The notes under the pieces: generated by a model
Databases searched by the model: none
Told to the model about the DNA's origin: nothing
What the model saw: only the letters and a program-made list of their open reading frames with translations
Shown: positions 1 through 10,588 of the stretch, in pieces
How positions within the stretch are numbered: position 1 is the first letter of the stretch
Layout: the number at the start of each line of letters is the position of its first letter
Program-made: the position numbers and the translations under genes
NCBI GenBank assembly: GCA_934756675.1
Contig: CAKVLG010000003.1
Coordinates: forward strand, 1 to 64,000
Reading direction: 5' to 3'
Length of the DNA: 64,000 bases
Source: an uncultured Clostridia bacterium
GTDB taxonomy: Bacteria; Bacillota; Clostridia; Christensenellales; UBA1242

Positions 1-1266
1 CTTCTTATTTATGGTGTTGCTTTCGAAAAACAAAGTGAAATGGACGAATACTTCAAGATGATTGAAGAAGCTGAAAAACGCGACCACAGAAAGCTTGGCA
101 AAGACCTTGATTTGTTCTTTATTTCTGACTATGCACCTGGCATGCCATTTTTTATGCCAAAAGGTCAAACTGTTATAAATGAGCTTATCAATTTCTGGCG
201 TGAAGAACACAAGAAAGCAGGGTATGTAGAAATCACAACACCAATCGCCCTTAACCGCAAGCTTTGGGAAAAGAGCGGTCACTGGGATCACTACAAAAAG
301 AATATGTACACATTTAAGCTCGAAAATGATACATTTGCAATCAAACCGATGAACTGCCCAGGTGGTATGCTTTATTATAAGGAAAGAATGCACTCATACA
401 AGGAACTTCCTATGCGTGTTGCTGAACTTGGTAAGGTTCATCGTCATGAAGCAAGCGGAACATTGCATGGGCTATTTAGAGTTCGTTGCTTTACTCAAGA
501 TGATGCTCATATCTTTATGACACCTGACCAAATTGAAAGTGAAGTTGCAAACATCATTAAACTTGTCGACAAGATGTATAGTGTGTTTGGTTTGGAATAT
601 GCTTTGGAACTTTCGACAATGCCAGAAGACCATATCGGTACATTAAAAGAATGGGAACATGCTGAAGATTGCTTGAAGAAAGCTCTTAAGAAGATAGGTA
701 AAGATTATATAATCAACGAGGGCGATGGTGCTTTCTATGGGCCAAAGATTGATATTCATATTAAAGATGCAATTGGTAGAACATGGCAATGCGGAACAAT
801 CCAACTTGATATGCAACTTCCAAAACGTTTTGATTTGTCTTATGTTGCTCAAGACGGTTCAAGGCAAGAACCAATCATGCTTCACAGAGTTATCTTTGGT
901 TCTGTTGAAAGATTCTTTGGCATTATTACAGAAAACTTTGCTGGTGCATTCCCACTTTGGCTTGCTCCAACACAAGCAATAGTAATTCCTATTAGCGACA
1001 AGTACGAAGCTTATGCAAGAAAAGTAGAAAAGAAACTTGCTGATAGCGGCATTAGAACAGAACTTGACTTGCGTGCTGAAAAAATCGGTTATAAAATTAG
1101 AAGCGCTCAACTTCAAAAGATTCCATATATGGTCGTTGTCGGTGAAAATGAAATGAACGACAAAACAGTTTGTATCCGCAAGAGAAATGACGCAAACCAA
1201 GAAGTTAAAAAGCTTTCTGACTTTATTAAGCAACTTAAAAAAGAAATCAAAAATAAAACGAGATAA
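1..1266 (+). CDS. thrS: Threonine--tRNA ligase, 3' part (5' end outside window)
   Basis: Class II synthetase charging tRNA-Thr in the cytoplasm. The frame is open from base 1 and translates as threonyl-tRNA synthetase before the first ATG at 40 (LLIYGVAFEKQ leading into the DHRKLGKDLDLF segment), so the gene begins upstream of the window and the N-terminal TGS/editing part is missing. About 421 residues are visible. The catalytic core has MNCPGGMLYY, the motif-2 region VHRHEASGTLHGLFRVR, and motif 3 near GSVERFFGIITE, followed by the anticodon-binding domain (PIVIPIS-like segment to the end). A strong promoter for infC begins 5 bases after the stop and no terminator is seen between them. Confidence 0.95.
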   Translation, partial: LLIYGVAFEKQSEMDEYFKMIEEAEKRDHRKLGKDLDLFFISDYAPGMPFFMPKGQTVINELINFWREEHKKAGYVEITTPIALNRKLWEKSGHWDHYKKNMYTFKLENDTFAIKPMNCPGGMLYYKERMHSYKELPMRVAELGKVHRHEASGTLHGLFRVRCFTQDDAHIFMTPDQIESEVANIIKLVDKMYSVFGLEYALELSTMPEDHIGTLKEWEHAEDCLKKALKKIGKDYIINEGDGAFYGPKIDIHIKDAIGRTWQCGTIQLDMQLPKRFDLSYVAQDGSRQEPIMLHRVIFGSVERFFGIITENFAGAFPLWLAPTQAIVIPISDKYEAYARKVEKKLADSGIRTELDLRAEKIGYKIRSAQLQKIPYMVVVGENEMNDKTVCIRKRNDANQEVKKLSDFIKQLKKEIKNKTR

Positions 1267-1271
1267 AATGC

Positions 1272-1300
1272 TTGACAAAGTAATAAAAGCGTTATATAAT
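1272..1300 (+). promoter_or_regulatory. Sigma-A promoter of infC-rpmI-rplT
   Basis: Perfect consensus: TTGACA (1272-1277), 17-base spacer, TATAAT (1295-1300). Transcription should start near 1307, giving a leader of about 180 bases before infC. Confidence 0.85.
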
Positions 1301-1306
1301 AACTTC

Positions 1307-1486
1307 GCTTAAATAAAAAAGTGAAAGACCACTTTCCACCAATCGAATGAAAGATTTTGCTTGGTTAACATATCTTATAAATCTGCTGATGTATTTTTGC
1401 GTGCAGATAAAGATAGGTGTGAGTGGGATTTCCCACTCACTTTTTTATTGAGAAAAAAATCAGTGCATTGCACTAAGGGGGATAAC
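1307..1486 (+). promoter_or_regulatory. infC leader with attenuator (L20-leader type)
   Basis: Untranslated leader between the promoter and infC. It holds an early hairpin (AAAGTG 1318-1323 with CACTTT 1330-1335) and, at 1419-1446, a strong intrinsic terminator: GTGAGTGGGA paired with TCCCACTCAC, followed by six T. A terminator inside the leader of infC-rpmI-rplT is the arrangement by which ribosomal protein L20 represses this operon by attenuation in Bacillus. Binding by L20 here is inferred from the gene context. Confidence 0.65.
1419..1446 (+). terminator. Attenuator hairpin in the infC leader
   Basis: A 10-base inverted repeat (1419-1428 and 1431-1440) followed by TTTTTT. It lies between the promoter and the infC start, so it must act conditionally. 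Confidence 0.8.
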
Positions 1487-2014
1487 ATTATAAAACAGGA
1501 ACATCAAATTAACTCAGAAATCCGCGATAAGGAAGTAAGATTGATCGGTGCTGACGGCGAGCAGCTTGGCATTGTGAGTGCAGCAGAAGCTAACCGCATT
1601 GCAGACGAACAAAACTTGGACCTTGTTAAGATTTCGCCAAATACGAATCCACCAGTTTGTAAGATTATGAACTATGGTAAATTCTTATTTGATAAAGCTA
1701 AGAGAGAACGTGAACAAAGAAAGAACCAAAAAATTGTTGAAACAAAAGAAGTTCAACTTTCAATGACAATTGAAATGCACGACATGGAAACAAAAGCAAA
1801 GAACGCAACAAAGTTCTTGACTGCTGGCAACAAGGTTAAAGTTGTTTTGCGTATGAAAGGCAGACAACAAGCATATTCAGCAAAAGGTATTGAAATTGTT
1901 AATACATTTTGTGGTTTAGTAGAAGAGTTCGGTTCCAAGGATAATGAGCCAAAAGTAGAAGGTAGAAACATTATCACAACGCTCATCCCAAAAACTAACA
2001 AAAAGGCAAAGTAG
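1487..2014 (+). CDS. infC: Translation initiation factor IF-3 (ATT start)
   Basis: IF-3 binds the 30S subunit and checks start-codon selection. The sequence has the usual N-domain (INSEIRDKEVRLIGADG), the lysine-rich linker (FDKAKREREQRKNQK) and C-domain (KVKVVLRMKGRQ). The frame is open upstream to an ATG at 1361, but that stretch contains the attenuator. A Shine-Dalgarno AAGGGG (1475-1480) sits 6 bases before an ATT codon at 1487, giving 175 residues, the normal IF-3 length. AUU starts are known for infC in E. coli and Geobacillus and make the gene sensitive to IF-3 itself. First gene of infC-rpmI-rplT. Confidence 0.9.
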   Translation: MIKQEHQINSEIRDKEVRLIGADGEQLGIVSAAEANRIADEQNLDLVKISPNTNPPVCKIMNYGKFLFDKAKREREQRKNQKIVETKEVQLSMTIEMHDMETKAKNATKFLTAGNKVKVVLRMKGRQQAYSAKGIEIVNTFCGLVEEFGSKDNEPKVEGRNIITTLIPKTNKKAK

Positions 2015-2027
2015 GAGGAATTAATTT

Positions 2028-2228
2028 ATGCCAAAGCAAAAAAATAGCAGCGCAGCAAAGAAAAGATTTACAGTCCTTAAAGGTGGTAAAATTAAACGCG
2101 CTCACCAAAACAAAAGACACATTTTAACAAAAAAGGAAACCGGTCGTAAACGTGCTCTTCGTCAAACTGGATACGTTTCAACAACTCAAGCTAAAACAAT
2201 CAAAAAGCTTGTTGGTGACCAAGACTAA
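2028..2228 (+). CDS. rpmI: 50S ribosomal protein L35
   Basis: Basic 66-residue protein of the large subunit, with the typical start [14 protein letters not shown] and an internal [15 protein letters not shown] segment. A strong Shine-Dalgarno (AGGAGG, near 2012) precedes it. Second gene of the infC operon, 13 bases after infC and 17 bases before rplT. Confidence 0.97.
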   Translation: MPKQKNSSAAKKRFTVLKGGKIKRAHQNKRHILTKKETGRKRALRQTGYVSTTQAKTIKKLVGDQD

Positions 2229-2245
2229 GGTAGGAGGAAGCATTC

Positions 2246-2602
2246 ATGAGAATTAAAAGAGGCGTTAACGCACATAAAAAAAGAGAAGCAATTTTAAAAG
2301 AAGCTAAAGGTTACAGAGGTTCTAAGAGTAAACTTTATAGAGTAGCTCGCGAAGCCGTTATGAAGAGCGGTAACTATGCATATGTTGGCAGAAAGCAAAA
2401 GAAAAGAACATACCGTGATCTTTGGATCGCTCGTATCAATGCTGGTGCAAGAGAATATGGTCTTTCTTATTCAAAACTTATGCACGGTTTAAATTTAGCT
2501 GGTGTTGAACTTAACAGAAAAGTACTTGCTGACTTAGCTGTTAACGATAAAGCTGCATTTGAAGCAGTTGTTAATCAAGCTAAAGCTGCACTTAATAAGT
2601 AA
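2246..2602 (+). CDS. rplT: 50S ribosomal protein L20
   Basis: 118-residue primary-binding protein of the 50S subunit ([13 protein letters not shown] start; [19 protein letters not shown] core), normal length. In Firmicutes L20 also represses the infC-rpmI-rplT operon by binding its leader, which fits the attenuator found at 1419-1446. AGGAGG precedes the start. Last gene of the operon; a terminator follows 8 bases downstream. Confidence 0.97.
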   Translation: MRIKRGVNAHKKREAILKEAKGYRGSKSKLYRVAREAVMKSGNYAYVGRKQKKRTYRDLWIARINAGAREYGLSYSKLMHGLNLAGVELNRKVLADLAVNDKAAFEAVVNQAKAALNK

Positions 2603-2610
2603 TTATAAAA

Positions 2611-2639
2611 ATTCTAGGTCTTGCACCTAGGATTTTTTA
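2611..2639 (+). terminator. Terminator of infC-rpmI-rplT
   Basis: CTAGGT (2614-2619) pairs with ACCTAG (2625-2630), the stem is extended by flanking A/T pairs, and a run of T follows. Confidence 0.85.
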
Positions 2640-2657
2640 TGTATAGTTAATGATTAG

Positions 2658-2687
2658 TTGACAATTAATTATATAATCATATAAAAT
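2658..2687 (+). promoter_or_regulatory. Promoter of the TrmH-type methyltransferase gene
   Basis: TTGACA (2658-2663) followed by TATAAA (2680-2685, spacer 16) or TAAAAT (2682-2687, spacer 18). The gene starts at 2696 with no Shine-Dalgarno, so the transcript is likely leaderless or has a leader of a few bases. Confidence 0.6.
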
Positions 2688-2695
2688 GAATTCGT

Positions 2696-3463
2696 ATGGA
2701 AATTATCACGAGCTTAGAAAACCAAATAATAAAAGAAGTTCGCAGTCTGCAAGAAAAAAAGTACAGGCGGTTTTATGGCAAGTTTGTTGTCGAAGGGCCA
2801 AAGTTTGTTCGTGAAGCTGTTTATGGTGGCGGGCAAATAGACAAAGTATTTGTGCTTGCTAGCAAGATTGGTGAATATGGCGATATTTTGTCTGAAGTGA
2901 AAGACAAGATTTATGCTGTTAACGAAAAAATATTTGCCAAAATTTCTGATACAGAAAATTCACAAGGTATTCTTGCCGAAATTGTTATGCCAGAACGTGG
3001 AATGTTTGTTCCAAATGGTGATGACATTTTGGTGCTCGATAGAATTTCTGATCCTGGAAACATGGGAACAATAATTCGAACAGCGGCAGCAACGGGGTAT
3101 AATACCATTATAGTGCTTGATTGTGTCGACCACTATAACCCAAAAGTTGTTAGGAGCAGTGCCGGTGGAATATTTTATACAATAATTTATCCACTCGGGC
3201 TTGATGAAGCAATTGATGTTTTAAAAAGTCATAACTATAAAATTATAATTGCCGATGCAAGGGGCGAAAATGTTTTTCGCAGGCAAAAACCTCCAAGCCC
3301 AAACGCCTTGGTAATTGGTAACGAGGCAAATGGCCCGTGTGAAAAAATCAAAGCTGCAGCAGATGTAATGATATCTCTTCCAATGAAAAAACAGGTTGAG
3401 TCGCTTAATGCGGGCGTCAGTGCTAGCGTTTTGATGTATGAATTAAAAAAAGATAGTATATAG
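2696..3463 (+). CDS. 23S rRNA/tRNA 2'-O-methyltransferase, TrmH (SpoU) family
   Basis: SAM-dependent SPOUT-class RNA ribose methyltransferase of 255 residues. The N-terminal SpoU substrate-binding domain (KFVVEGPKFVREA) is followed by the catalytic domain with all three motifs: LDRISDPGNMGTIIRTA (motif 1, about 115), ALVIGNEANGP (motif 2, about 205) and ISLPMKKQVESLNAGVSAS (motif 3, about 225), which form the trefoil knot. The exact target base cannot be told from sequence. Placed just upstream of yebC, 11 bases apart, probably co-transcribed. There is no ribosome-binding site before the ATG. Confidence 0.88.
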   Translation: MEIITSLENQIIKEVRSLQEKKYRRFYGKFVVEGPKFVREAVYGGGQIDKVFVLASKIGEYGDILSEVKDKIYAVNEKIFAKISDTENSQGILAEIVMPERGMFVPNGDDILVLDRISDPGNMGTIIRTAAATGYNTIIVLDCVDHYNPKVVRSSAGGIFYTIIYPLGLDEAIDVLKSHNYKIIIADARGENVFRRQKPPSPNALVIGNEANGPCEKIKAAADVMISLPMKKQVESLNAGVSASVLMYELKKDSI

Positions 3464-3474
3464 GAGAAATAATT

Positions 3475-4191
3475 ATGAGTGGACATTCTAAATGGCACAA
3501 CATACAAGCAACAAAAGGTAAAGCTGATGCTGCTCGTGGAAAAGTATTTACAAAAATAGGTCGTGAAATCGCCGTTGCGGTAAAGATGGGTGGTGCCGAC
3601 ATTAATACAAATAGTAAACTTTATGATGTAGTTCAAAAAGCTAAACAAAATAATATGCCAAACGATAGTATTCAAAGAAGTATCAAAAAGGCAGCAGGTG
3701 AAGGCCCAAACGAAAACTATACACCAATTACATACGAAGGATATGGTCCTTATGGTGTTGCTTTTATTGTTGAATGTTTAACAGACAACAAAAACCGTAC
3801 AGCATCTGATGTTAGACATCTTTTTGATAAATTTGGTGGCAACCTTGGTACAGACGGTAGCGTATCTTATTTGTTTGAATACAAGGGCGTTGTAGTTGTT
3901 GCTAAAAAAGATTTAACGGAAGATGATGTAATGATGGTTGCACTCGATAGCGGTGCAGATGATGTTCAAACAGAAGATGAAGCATTTATTGTTTATTGTG
4001 CAACAGACAAAGTGCATGATGTAAGCAAAGCTTTTGAAGCTGCTGGAATGACGGTTGAACAAGCCGAAGCTGACTATGTTCCATTTAACTATATGGAACT
4101 AACAGAAAGTCAACAAGAAACAATTGGTAAACTTACCGATGCCCTTGATGACCTTGACGATGTTCAAAACGTATATAACAATATGGGTTAA
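3475..4191 (+). CDS. yebC: YebC/PmpR family protein (TACO1-like)
   Basis: 238-residue cytoplasmic protein with the invariant start MSGHSKWHNIQATKGKADA and the segment YEGYGPYGVAFIVECLTDN. Family members are described as DNA-binding regulators and, in more recent work, as factors relieving ribosome stalling on proline-rich stretches. yebC next to ruvC is a widely conserved pairing, although here a small gene and an ankyrin-like gene separate them. GGAGA lies 8 bases before the ATG. Confidence 0.93.
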   Translation: MSGHSKWHNIQATKGKADAARGKVFTKIGREIAVAVKMGGADINTNSKLYDVVQKAKQNNMPNDSIQRSIKKAAGEGPNENYTPITYEGYGPYGVAFIVECLTDNKNRTASDVRHLFDKFGGNLGTDGSVSYLFEYKGVVVVAKKDLTEDDVMMVALDSGADDVQTEDEAFIVYCATDKVHDVSKAFEAAGMTVEQAEADYVPFNYMELTESQQETIGKLTDALDDLDDVQNVYNNMG

Positions 4192-4220
4192 AAAAGTGCT
4201 GGCTTTTGCCAGCATTTTTA
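4191..4220 (+). terminator. Terminator after yebC
   Basis: TGCTGGC (4197-4203), TTTT loop, GCCAGCA (4208-4214), then five T. Confidence 0.9.
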
Positions 4221-4222
4221 TA

Positions 4223-4251
4223 TTGTAAAATAAAAAACAGTATGATAAAAT
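4223..4251 (+). promoter_or_regulatory. Promoter of the 53-residue protein gene
   Basis: TTGTAA (4223-4228), 17-base spacer, TAAAAT (4246-4251), with an extended TG one base before the -10. It starts immediately after the yebC terminator. Confidence 0.6.
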
Positions 4252-4271
4252 TATGCCGTAAGGAGATTTTT

Positions 4272-4433
4272 ATGGATAAAAATAAGCAAGACCAAACAGT
4301 TGCAGAAGTTGAATATAATGGCAAAATTATTAATATTTATGACCCAGCAACTGCCCTTTTAATAGAACAACTTAGAAACAAAAATAATAAAAAAGAACAA
4401 AAAACAACTGAAAAAGAAGATGCTCTTGAATAA
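4272..4433 (+). CDS. Small hypothetical protein (53 residues)
   Basis: Not recognised. AAGGAG (4260-4265) lies 6 bases before the ATG at 4272, and a promoter at 4223-4251 precedes it, so this small gene looks real. The longer frame starting at 4206 would begin inside the yebC terminator and is not used. The protein is charged, with a short ordered-looking core (VAEVEYNGKIINIYDPATA) and a Lys/Glu/Asn-rich tail. It has no signal peptide or membrane segment. Confidence 0.55.
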   Translation: MDKNKQDQTVAEVEYNGKIINIYDPATALLIEQLRNKNNKKEQKTTEKEDALE

Positions 4434-4631
4434 AAATGCAGATTTATACAATTTTAATTGTTAATAATTGCTAAAATTAACAAAAAAGTGCAAAAAAATT
4501 AAGCAAAACGACTAAAAATATAAAAATAACTTATTTAATTGCACTTTTTATTATTTTTTAAATTTAAGTATTAAAACTCTCTATGATGCTAAATAAAAAT
4601 TATTAAAAATGCGGGTCTTTTTATTTTGCTA
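4434..4631 (+). other. AT-rich spacer with a long-looped inverted repeat
   Basis: No gene seen. AAAAAGTGCAA (4483-4493) and TTGCACTTTTT (4539-4549) form an 11-base inverted repeat with a 45-base loop. It could be a weak terminator for the small gene or just AT-rich spacer. Nothing else can be supported here. Confidence 0.35.
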
Positions 4632-4660
4632 TTGAACTTAGTCTTTTTGTATGTTATAAT
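4632..4660 (+). promoter_or_regulatory. Promoter of the ankyrin-like gene
   Basis: TTGAAC (4632-4637), 17-base spacer, TATAAT (4655-4660). The predicted transcript start near 4667 gives a leader of only about 10 bases, which consists of the Shine-Dalgarno GGAG. Confidence 0.8.
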
Positions 4661-4676
4661 AATCTTGGAGAAAAGA

Positions 4677-6029
4677 ATGGATAGAGAAATCTTAAAAGAA
4701 AAATATAGAATTGTTTATGATTTGTTTGAAAAACAAGACAAAATGACAGATGAACAATTGGCTAGGTTTGAGCATACACTTTGCAAGCTTTTTAATGATT
4801 ATCCAGAAGTACTTTATATTGTTAACAAAAAGAAAGAAAGTCTGGGTATGCTTGCTGCAAAATATCGCTTCGAAAAAGCTGCAATGAAGGCTATGGAAAA
4901 CGAAAAAGTTAGCCTTATGCAAGACGCGTATGGATATACCATTGGTATGATTTGTGCAAGGCGTGAACTTAAAAAAGCTACACTTTTTGCACTAAAAAAT
5001 AAAAAGGCTAGTTTGATGCAAAATAATAGAGGCATGACAGTTGGTATGTTTGCGGCTGAAAGGGGAATGGAAGAAGTTGCCCTGGAATCAATTAAAAATA
5101 AAGAAGCTACCTGCATTCAAAACGTAGACGGTTACACACTTGGCATGTTTGCGGCTGAGCAAAAACTAGACAGTGTCTGCTTGCGTATTTTGATGCAAAA
5201 TAAAAAGGCGGCTATGCAACAAAATGGTGACGGAAATACTATTGGTATGATTGCTGCTAAAAATAAGTTAAAATATTCAACACTTGTAGCTATAGATGAT
5301 AAAGATTTAAGAAATCAACAAAATGCTGACGGCAACACAGTTTGCATGCTTGCGGTTGATTTTGGCGATGATGAAGTGTATGATAAAATCTTTGAATATG
5401 AAGATGCGATGCTTATTCAAAACAACAATGGCGATAATGTCGGTATGCTTATGGCTAAAGCTGGCAAAGATAAATATGTTTGCATTGCGCTTGATAATAA
5501 AAAAGCAAGTGTTCAGCAAAACAATTCTGGTTTTAACATTGGCATGATCGCAGCGGTAATGGGGTTAAAGAAAGCGACATATAAATCACTAGATAATTAT
5601 GATGCAAGTGTTCAGCAAAATATTAATGGTGAAACAATTGGAATGATTGCTGCAAAACAACGCGATGAAGAGTCTGTAATAAAATCGCTCAAAAATTATG
5701 ATGCATCAGTTTTGCAAAATAAGTATGGTGACAATGTTGGCATGATAGCGGCAAAAAGGGGTTTAAAAAAGGCAACTCTTTGTGCTTTGGATAACAAGGA
5801 AGCTAGTTTGCAAACAAATAATAAAGGTGAAAACATTGCAATTGTTGCAGCAGAAAGTGATTTAAAACAAGTATTTTGCAAGGCTTGCATACGACCAGAA
5901 ACAAGAGAGTATTTAAAGAAAAACTGCAAAAATTTAAAAGTTTACGTGAAAAAGTACTTAAAAACTGCAAATATTGACGAAAATATTGTAATCGACAACG
6001 AAATAGATGACATATTGAATTTTGATTAA
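4677..6029 (+). CDS. Ankyrin-like repeat protein (eleven 33-residue repeats)
   Basis: 450-residue protein without signal peptide or membrane segment, so probably cytoplasmic. After an N-terminal 45 residues, eleven repeats follow with an almost exact 33-residue period; the central G of a [TN]-[IV]-G-M-[IF]-A-A motif (or its substitute) falls at residues 57, 90, 123, 156, 190, 223, 256, 289, 322, 355 and 388. The unit reads roughly Q-N-x-x-G-x-T-I-G-M-I-A-A-x-x-x-L-K-x-A-x-x-x-x-L-x-N-x-x-A-S. This has the ankyrin layout, but the hallmark TPLHLAA is replaced by TIGMIAA. A short capping region with several Cys and Lys ends the protein. Start chosen at 4677 because promoter and GGAG fit it; the frame opens at 4626 but that is upstream of the transcript start. 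Likely a protein-binding scaffold; partner unknown. Confidence 0.75.
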   Translation: MDREILKEKYRIVYDLFEKQDKMTDEQLARFEHTLCKLFNDYPEVLYIVNKKKESLGMLAAKYRFEKAAMKAMENEKVSLMQDAYGYTIGMICARRELKKATLFALKNKKASLMQNNRGMTVGMFAAERGMEEVALESIKNKEATCIQNVDGYTLGMFAAEQKLDSVCLRILMQNKKAAMQQNGDGNTIGMIAAKNKLKYSTLVAIDDKDLRNQQNADGNTVCMLAVDFGDDEVYDKIFEYEDAMLIQNNNGDNVGMLMAKAGKDKYVCIALDNKKASVQQNNSGFNIGMIAAVMGLKKATYKSLDNYDASVQQNINGETIGMIAAKQRDEESVIKSLKNYDASVLQNKYGDNVGMIAAKRGLKKATLCALDNKEASLQTNNKGENIAIVAAESDLKQVFCKACIRPETREYLKKNCKNLKVYVKKYLKTANIDENIVIDNEIDDILNFD

Positions 6030-6050
6030 TTTTAAAATTCTTAAGTTTAA

Positions 6051-6083
6051 CTGGGCTACTTTTAGCTCGGCTATTTTTTTTTG
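6051..6083 (+). terminator. Terminator after the ankyrin-like gene
   Basis: CTGGGCTA (6051-6058) pairs with TAGCTCGG (6063-6070), with some G-T pairs, followed by a long T run. Confidence 0.75.
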
Positions 6084-6084
6084 C

Positions 6085-6113
6085 TTGACTATAAGTAAAT
6101 TTATATTTATTAT
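6085..6113 (+). promoter_or_regulatory. Promoter of ruvCAB-queA-tgt
   Basis: TTGACT (6085-6090), 17-base spacer, TATTAT (6108-6113). No LexA-box-like sequence is seen here, so SOS control of ruvCAB is not supported by sequence. Confidence 0.7.
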
Positions 6114-6134
6114 TATAAATAAAATGGAGGTAGT

Positions 6135-6710
6135 ATGGTTATTCTTGGGATAGACCCTGGTTATGCGATTGTTGGTTATGGCGTAATTGATAAAAATGAA
6201 AAGACTGGTGCATGCAAACTTATCGATTATGGTGCTATCGAAACTTATGCTACAGATACTTTTCCAACAAGGCTTGCTCAAATCCAAGAAGGCACTCAAG
6301 GACTAATTGAAGCATACAAACCAGATGCTGTTGCTATTGAAGAATTGTTTTTTAATAACAACATCACAACAGGTATTCAAGTTGCCGAAGCGAGAGGTGT
6401 TATTATTTGCACTTGTGTTCAAAACTGTGGCAGACTTTATGAATACACTCCAATACAAATAAAAAGAGCAATAACTGGAACAGGCAAGGCAGACAAAAAA
6501 CAAATTGAATATATGACGAGAATGATGCTTGGTTTAAAAACTAATCCAAAACCAGATGACGCTGCCGATGCCTTAGCGGTTGCGCTTACTCACGCTCAGA
6601 CAAACAACGATATAAAAGACAACAGCATGTTTGTTAATAAAAAACGCGTGTATCACAAAAAAGAAAAACGAAACCTTGGGCTTTTAGAAAACATTAGGGG
6701 GCAAAAATGA
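6135..6710 (+). CDS. ruvC: Crossover junction endodeoxyribonuclease RuvC
   Basis: Holliday-junction resolvase working with RuvAB. RNase H-like fold with the acidic residues visible: D7 (LGIDPG), E in VAIEELFF and the C-terminal KPDDAADALAVAL pair. The 191 residues include a basic Lys/Arg tail beyond the usual core. GGAGG precedes the ATG. The TGA stop overlaps the ruvA ATG (ATGA), implying translational coupling. Confidence 0.95.
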   Translation: MVILGIDPGYAIVGYGVIDKNEKTGACKLIDYGAIETYATDTFPTRLAQIQEGTQGLIEAYKPDAVAIEELFFNNNITTGIQVAEARGVIICTCVQNCGRLYEYTPIQIKRAITGTGKADKKQIEYMTRMMLGLKTNPKPDDAADALAVALTHAQTNNDIKDNSMFVNKKRVYHKKEKRNLGLLENIRGQK

Positions 6711-7300
6711 TTTATTCAATAACTGGTAACATAAAACGCATAGACGAAAACATGATTACTGTTGAAACAAATAGCATTGAGTATGAAGTTTGTTGTTCTT
6801 ATGGAACGATTGACGACTTGCTACTTGGGTCTGGCGAGAAAAAAGTTTATACATACATGCAAGTGCGTGAAGATGCAGTTGCTTTGTTTGGCTTTGCTGA
6901 CCTTGCTGAAAAACGTATGTTTTTGAATTTAATTAATATTTCGGGCATTGGACCTAAAATGGCAATAAGTATACTTTCGGGTATGAGCGCAAAAAATTTG
7001 GCTAGTGCAGTTGTTAATCAAAATGTTGGTTTGCTCACAAAAATAAAAGGTCTTGGGAAAAAGACTGCAGAAAGAATTGTTTTGGAGCTTAAAGAGAAAG
7101 TTCAAGAAAATGTTAAACAAGAACAAGTGCTTGGTGGTGAAACAGTTTTTGAATTAGTAGAAGACTTTACGCGTGAAATGAATGATGCTGTTGCAATTTT
7201 GGTTGAACTTGGCATCAAAAAAGAAGAAGCAACCAAACTTGTTAAACAAAAGGCCGAATCAAACGAAACTGCCGAACAAATTATAAGGAAGTGTTTGTAA
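6707..7300 (+). CDS. ruvA: Holliday junction branch migration protein RuvA
   Basis: 197-residue junction-binding subunit that loads the RuvB helicase. OB-fold N-terminus ([12 protein letters not shown]), two helix-hairpin-helix motifs ([18 protein letters not shown] and [19 protein letters not shown]) and a C-terminal RuvB-binding domain after an acidic linker. Overlaps ruvC by 4 bases and ruvB by 1 base (TAATG). Confidence 0.96.
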   Translation: MIYSITGNIKRIDENMITVETNSIEYEVCCSYGTIDDLLLGSGEKKVYTYMQVREDAVALFGFADLAEKRMFLNLINISGIGPKMAISILSGMSAKNLASAVVNQNVGLLTKIKGLGKKTAERIVLELKEKVQENVKQEQVLGGETVFELVEDFTREMNDAVAILVELGIKKEEATKLVKQKAESNETAEQIIRKCL

Positions 7301-8337
7301 TGGAACAAAAAAACAAATTTACAAGTCACATGGACGAACAAATAGCTGCCAGCCGCGTTGTAGACACAAACGAAACTGCTGAAGACGAAGAAATTGAGCT
7401 AACACTTCGCCCAAAGACTATGAACGAGTATATTGGTCAAGCAAAGGTCAAAGAAAACCTTTTGGTGTATATTAAAGCTGCAAAAAAACGTAAAGAAGCC
7501 CTTGACCATGTTTTGTTATATGGACCTCCTGGGCTTGGTAAAACTACACTTTCGTCTGTTATCGCAAACGAAATGGGTGTAAATATCACGCTTACAAGTG
7601 GACCTGCAATCGAAAAGGCGAGCGACCTTGCGGCACTACTCACAAAACTCAACGAGAACGATGTTTTGTTTATTGATGAAATCCATAGACTTAACCACAA
7701 AGTAGAAGAAATTTTGTACCCAGCTATGGAAGACTTTGCCCTAGATTTTATCGTTGGCGAAGGTCCATCGGCAAGGTCTGTGAGAATCAATCTGCCAAAG
7801 TTTACGTTAATCGGTGCAACAACCAAAGCGGGAATGTTAACAGGTCCATTGCGTGACAGATTTGGCGTTCTTTGTAGGCTCGAAATTTATAGTCCAGAAG
7901 ACCTAACAAAAATTGTCACAAGATCAGCAAAAATACTTGGTGCACCAATCGATAGTGATGCTGCTCTCGAAATTGCAAGACGTAGCCGCGGCACACCACG
8001 TATTGCTAACAGACTACTCAAGCGTGTGCGTGATTTTGCCATTGTTATGGGAGATGGTAAAATTGATAACAAAATTGCAAAACTTGCACTTGACCGCATG
8101 GAAGTTGACAGTTTGGGGCTTGATAATGTCGACAGAAATATATTAAATGCCATGATCAACAAGTTTGGTGGCAGACCAGTAGGGCTCGACACACTTTCCG
8201 CAGCCACTGGGGAAGAACAATGCACAATCGAAGATGTGTATGAACCATACCTAATGCAAATTGGGTTCGTTGCAAGAACTCCACGCGGACGCGTTCCACT
8301 TCCAAAAGCATATGAACATTTAGGAATAAAAATATAA
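7300..8337 (+). CDS. ruvB: Holliday junction DNA helicase RuvB
   Basis: AAA+ motor for branch migration, 345 residues. Walker [11 protein letters not shown], Walker B DEIHRL, sensor-1 region [10 protein letters not shown] and the C-terminal winged helix ([15 protein letters not shown]). The start at 7300 overlaps the ruvA stop and is served by AAGGAA (7285-7290); a frame extension to 7291 is not needed. Confidence 0.97.
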   Translation: MEQKNKFTSHMDEQIAASRVVDTNETAEDEEIELTLRPKTMNEYIGQAKVKENLLVYIKAAKKRKEALDHVLLYGPPGLGKTTLSSVIANEMGVNITLTSGPAIEKASDLAALLTKLNENDVLFIDEIHRLNHKVEEILYPAMEDFALDFIVGEGPSARSVRINLPKFTLIGATTKAGMLTGPLRDRFGVLCRLEIYSPEDLTKIVTRSAKILGAPIDSDAALEIARRSRGTPRIANRLLKRVRDFAIVMGDGKIDNKIAKLALDRMEVDSLGLDNVDRNILNAMINKFGGRPVGLDTLSAATGEEQCTIEDVYEPYLMQIGFVARTPRGRVPLPKAYEHLGIKI

Positions 8338-8347
8338 AGAGAGAATT

Positions 8348-10499
<2,152 letters not shown>

Positions 10500-10530
10500 T
10501 CAAGAAATGACAAAATAGTTAATATTTTGC

Positions 10531-10560
10531 TTGCGAAACAAATTTCTAATATGATAGAAT
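10531..10560 (+). promoter_or_regulatory. Promoter of yajC
   Basis: TTGCGA (10531-10536), 18-base spacer, TAGAAT (10555-10560), upstream of AAGGAG and the yajC ATG. Confidence 0.5.
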
Positions 10561-10588
10561 ATAAGTAGAAAATTAAGGAGAATAAATT

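Noticed and set aside
859..1278. 139-residue minus-strand open frame over thrS
   Set aside because: Antisense shadow of a certain gene; composition typical of reverse-complement reading, no ribosome site.
1361..1486. N-terminal extension of IF-3 from ATG 1361
   Set aside because: The stretch contains the attenuator hairpin and lacks homology to IF-3; the ATT at 1487 has the ribosome site and gives normal length.
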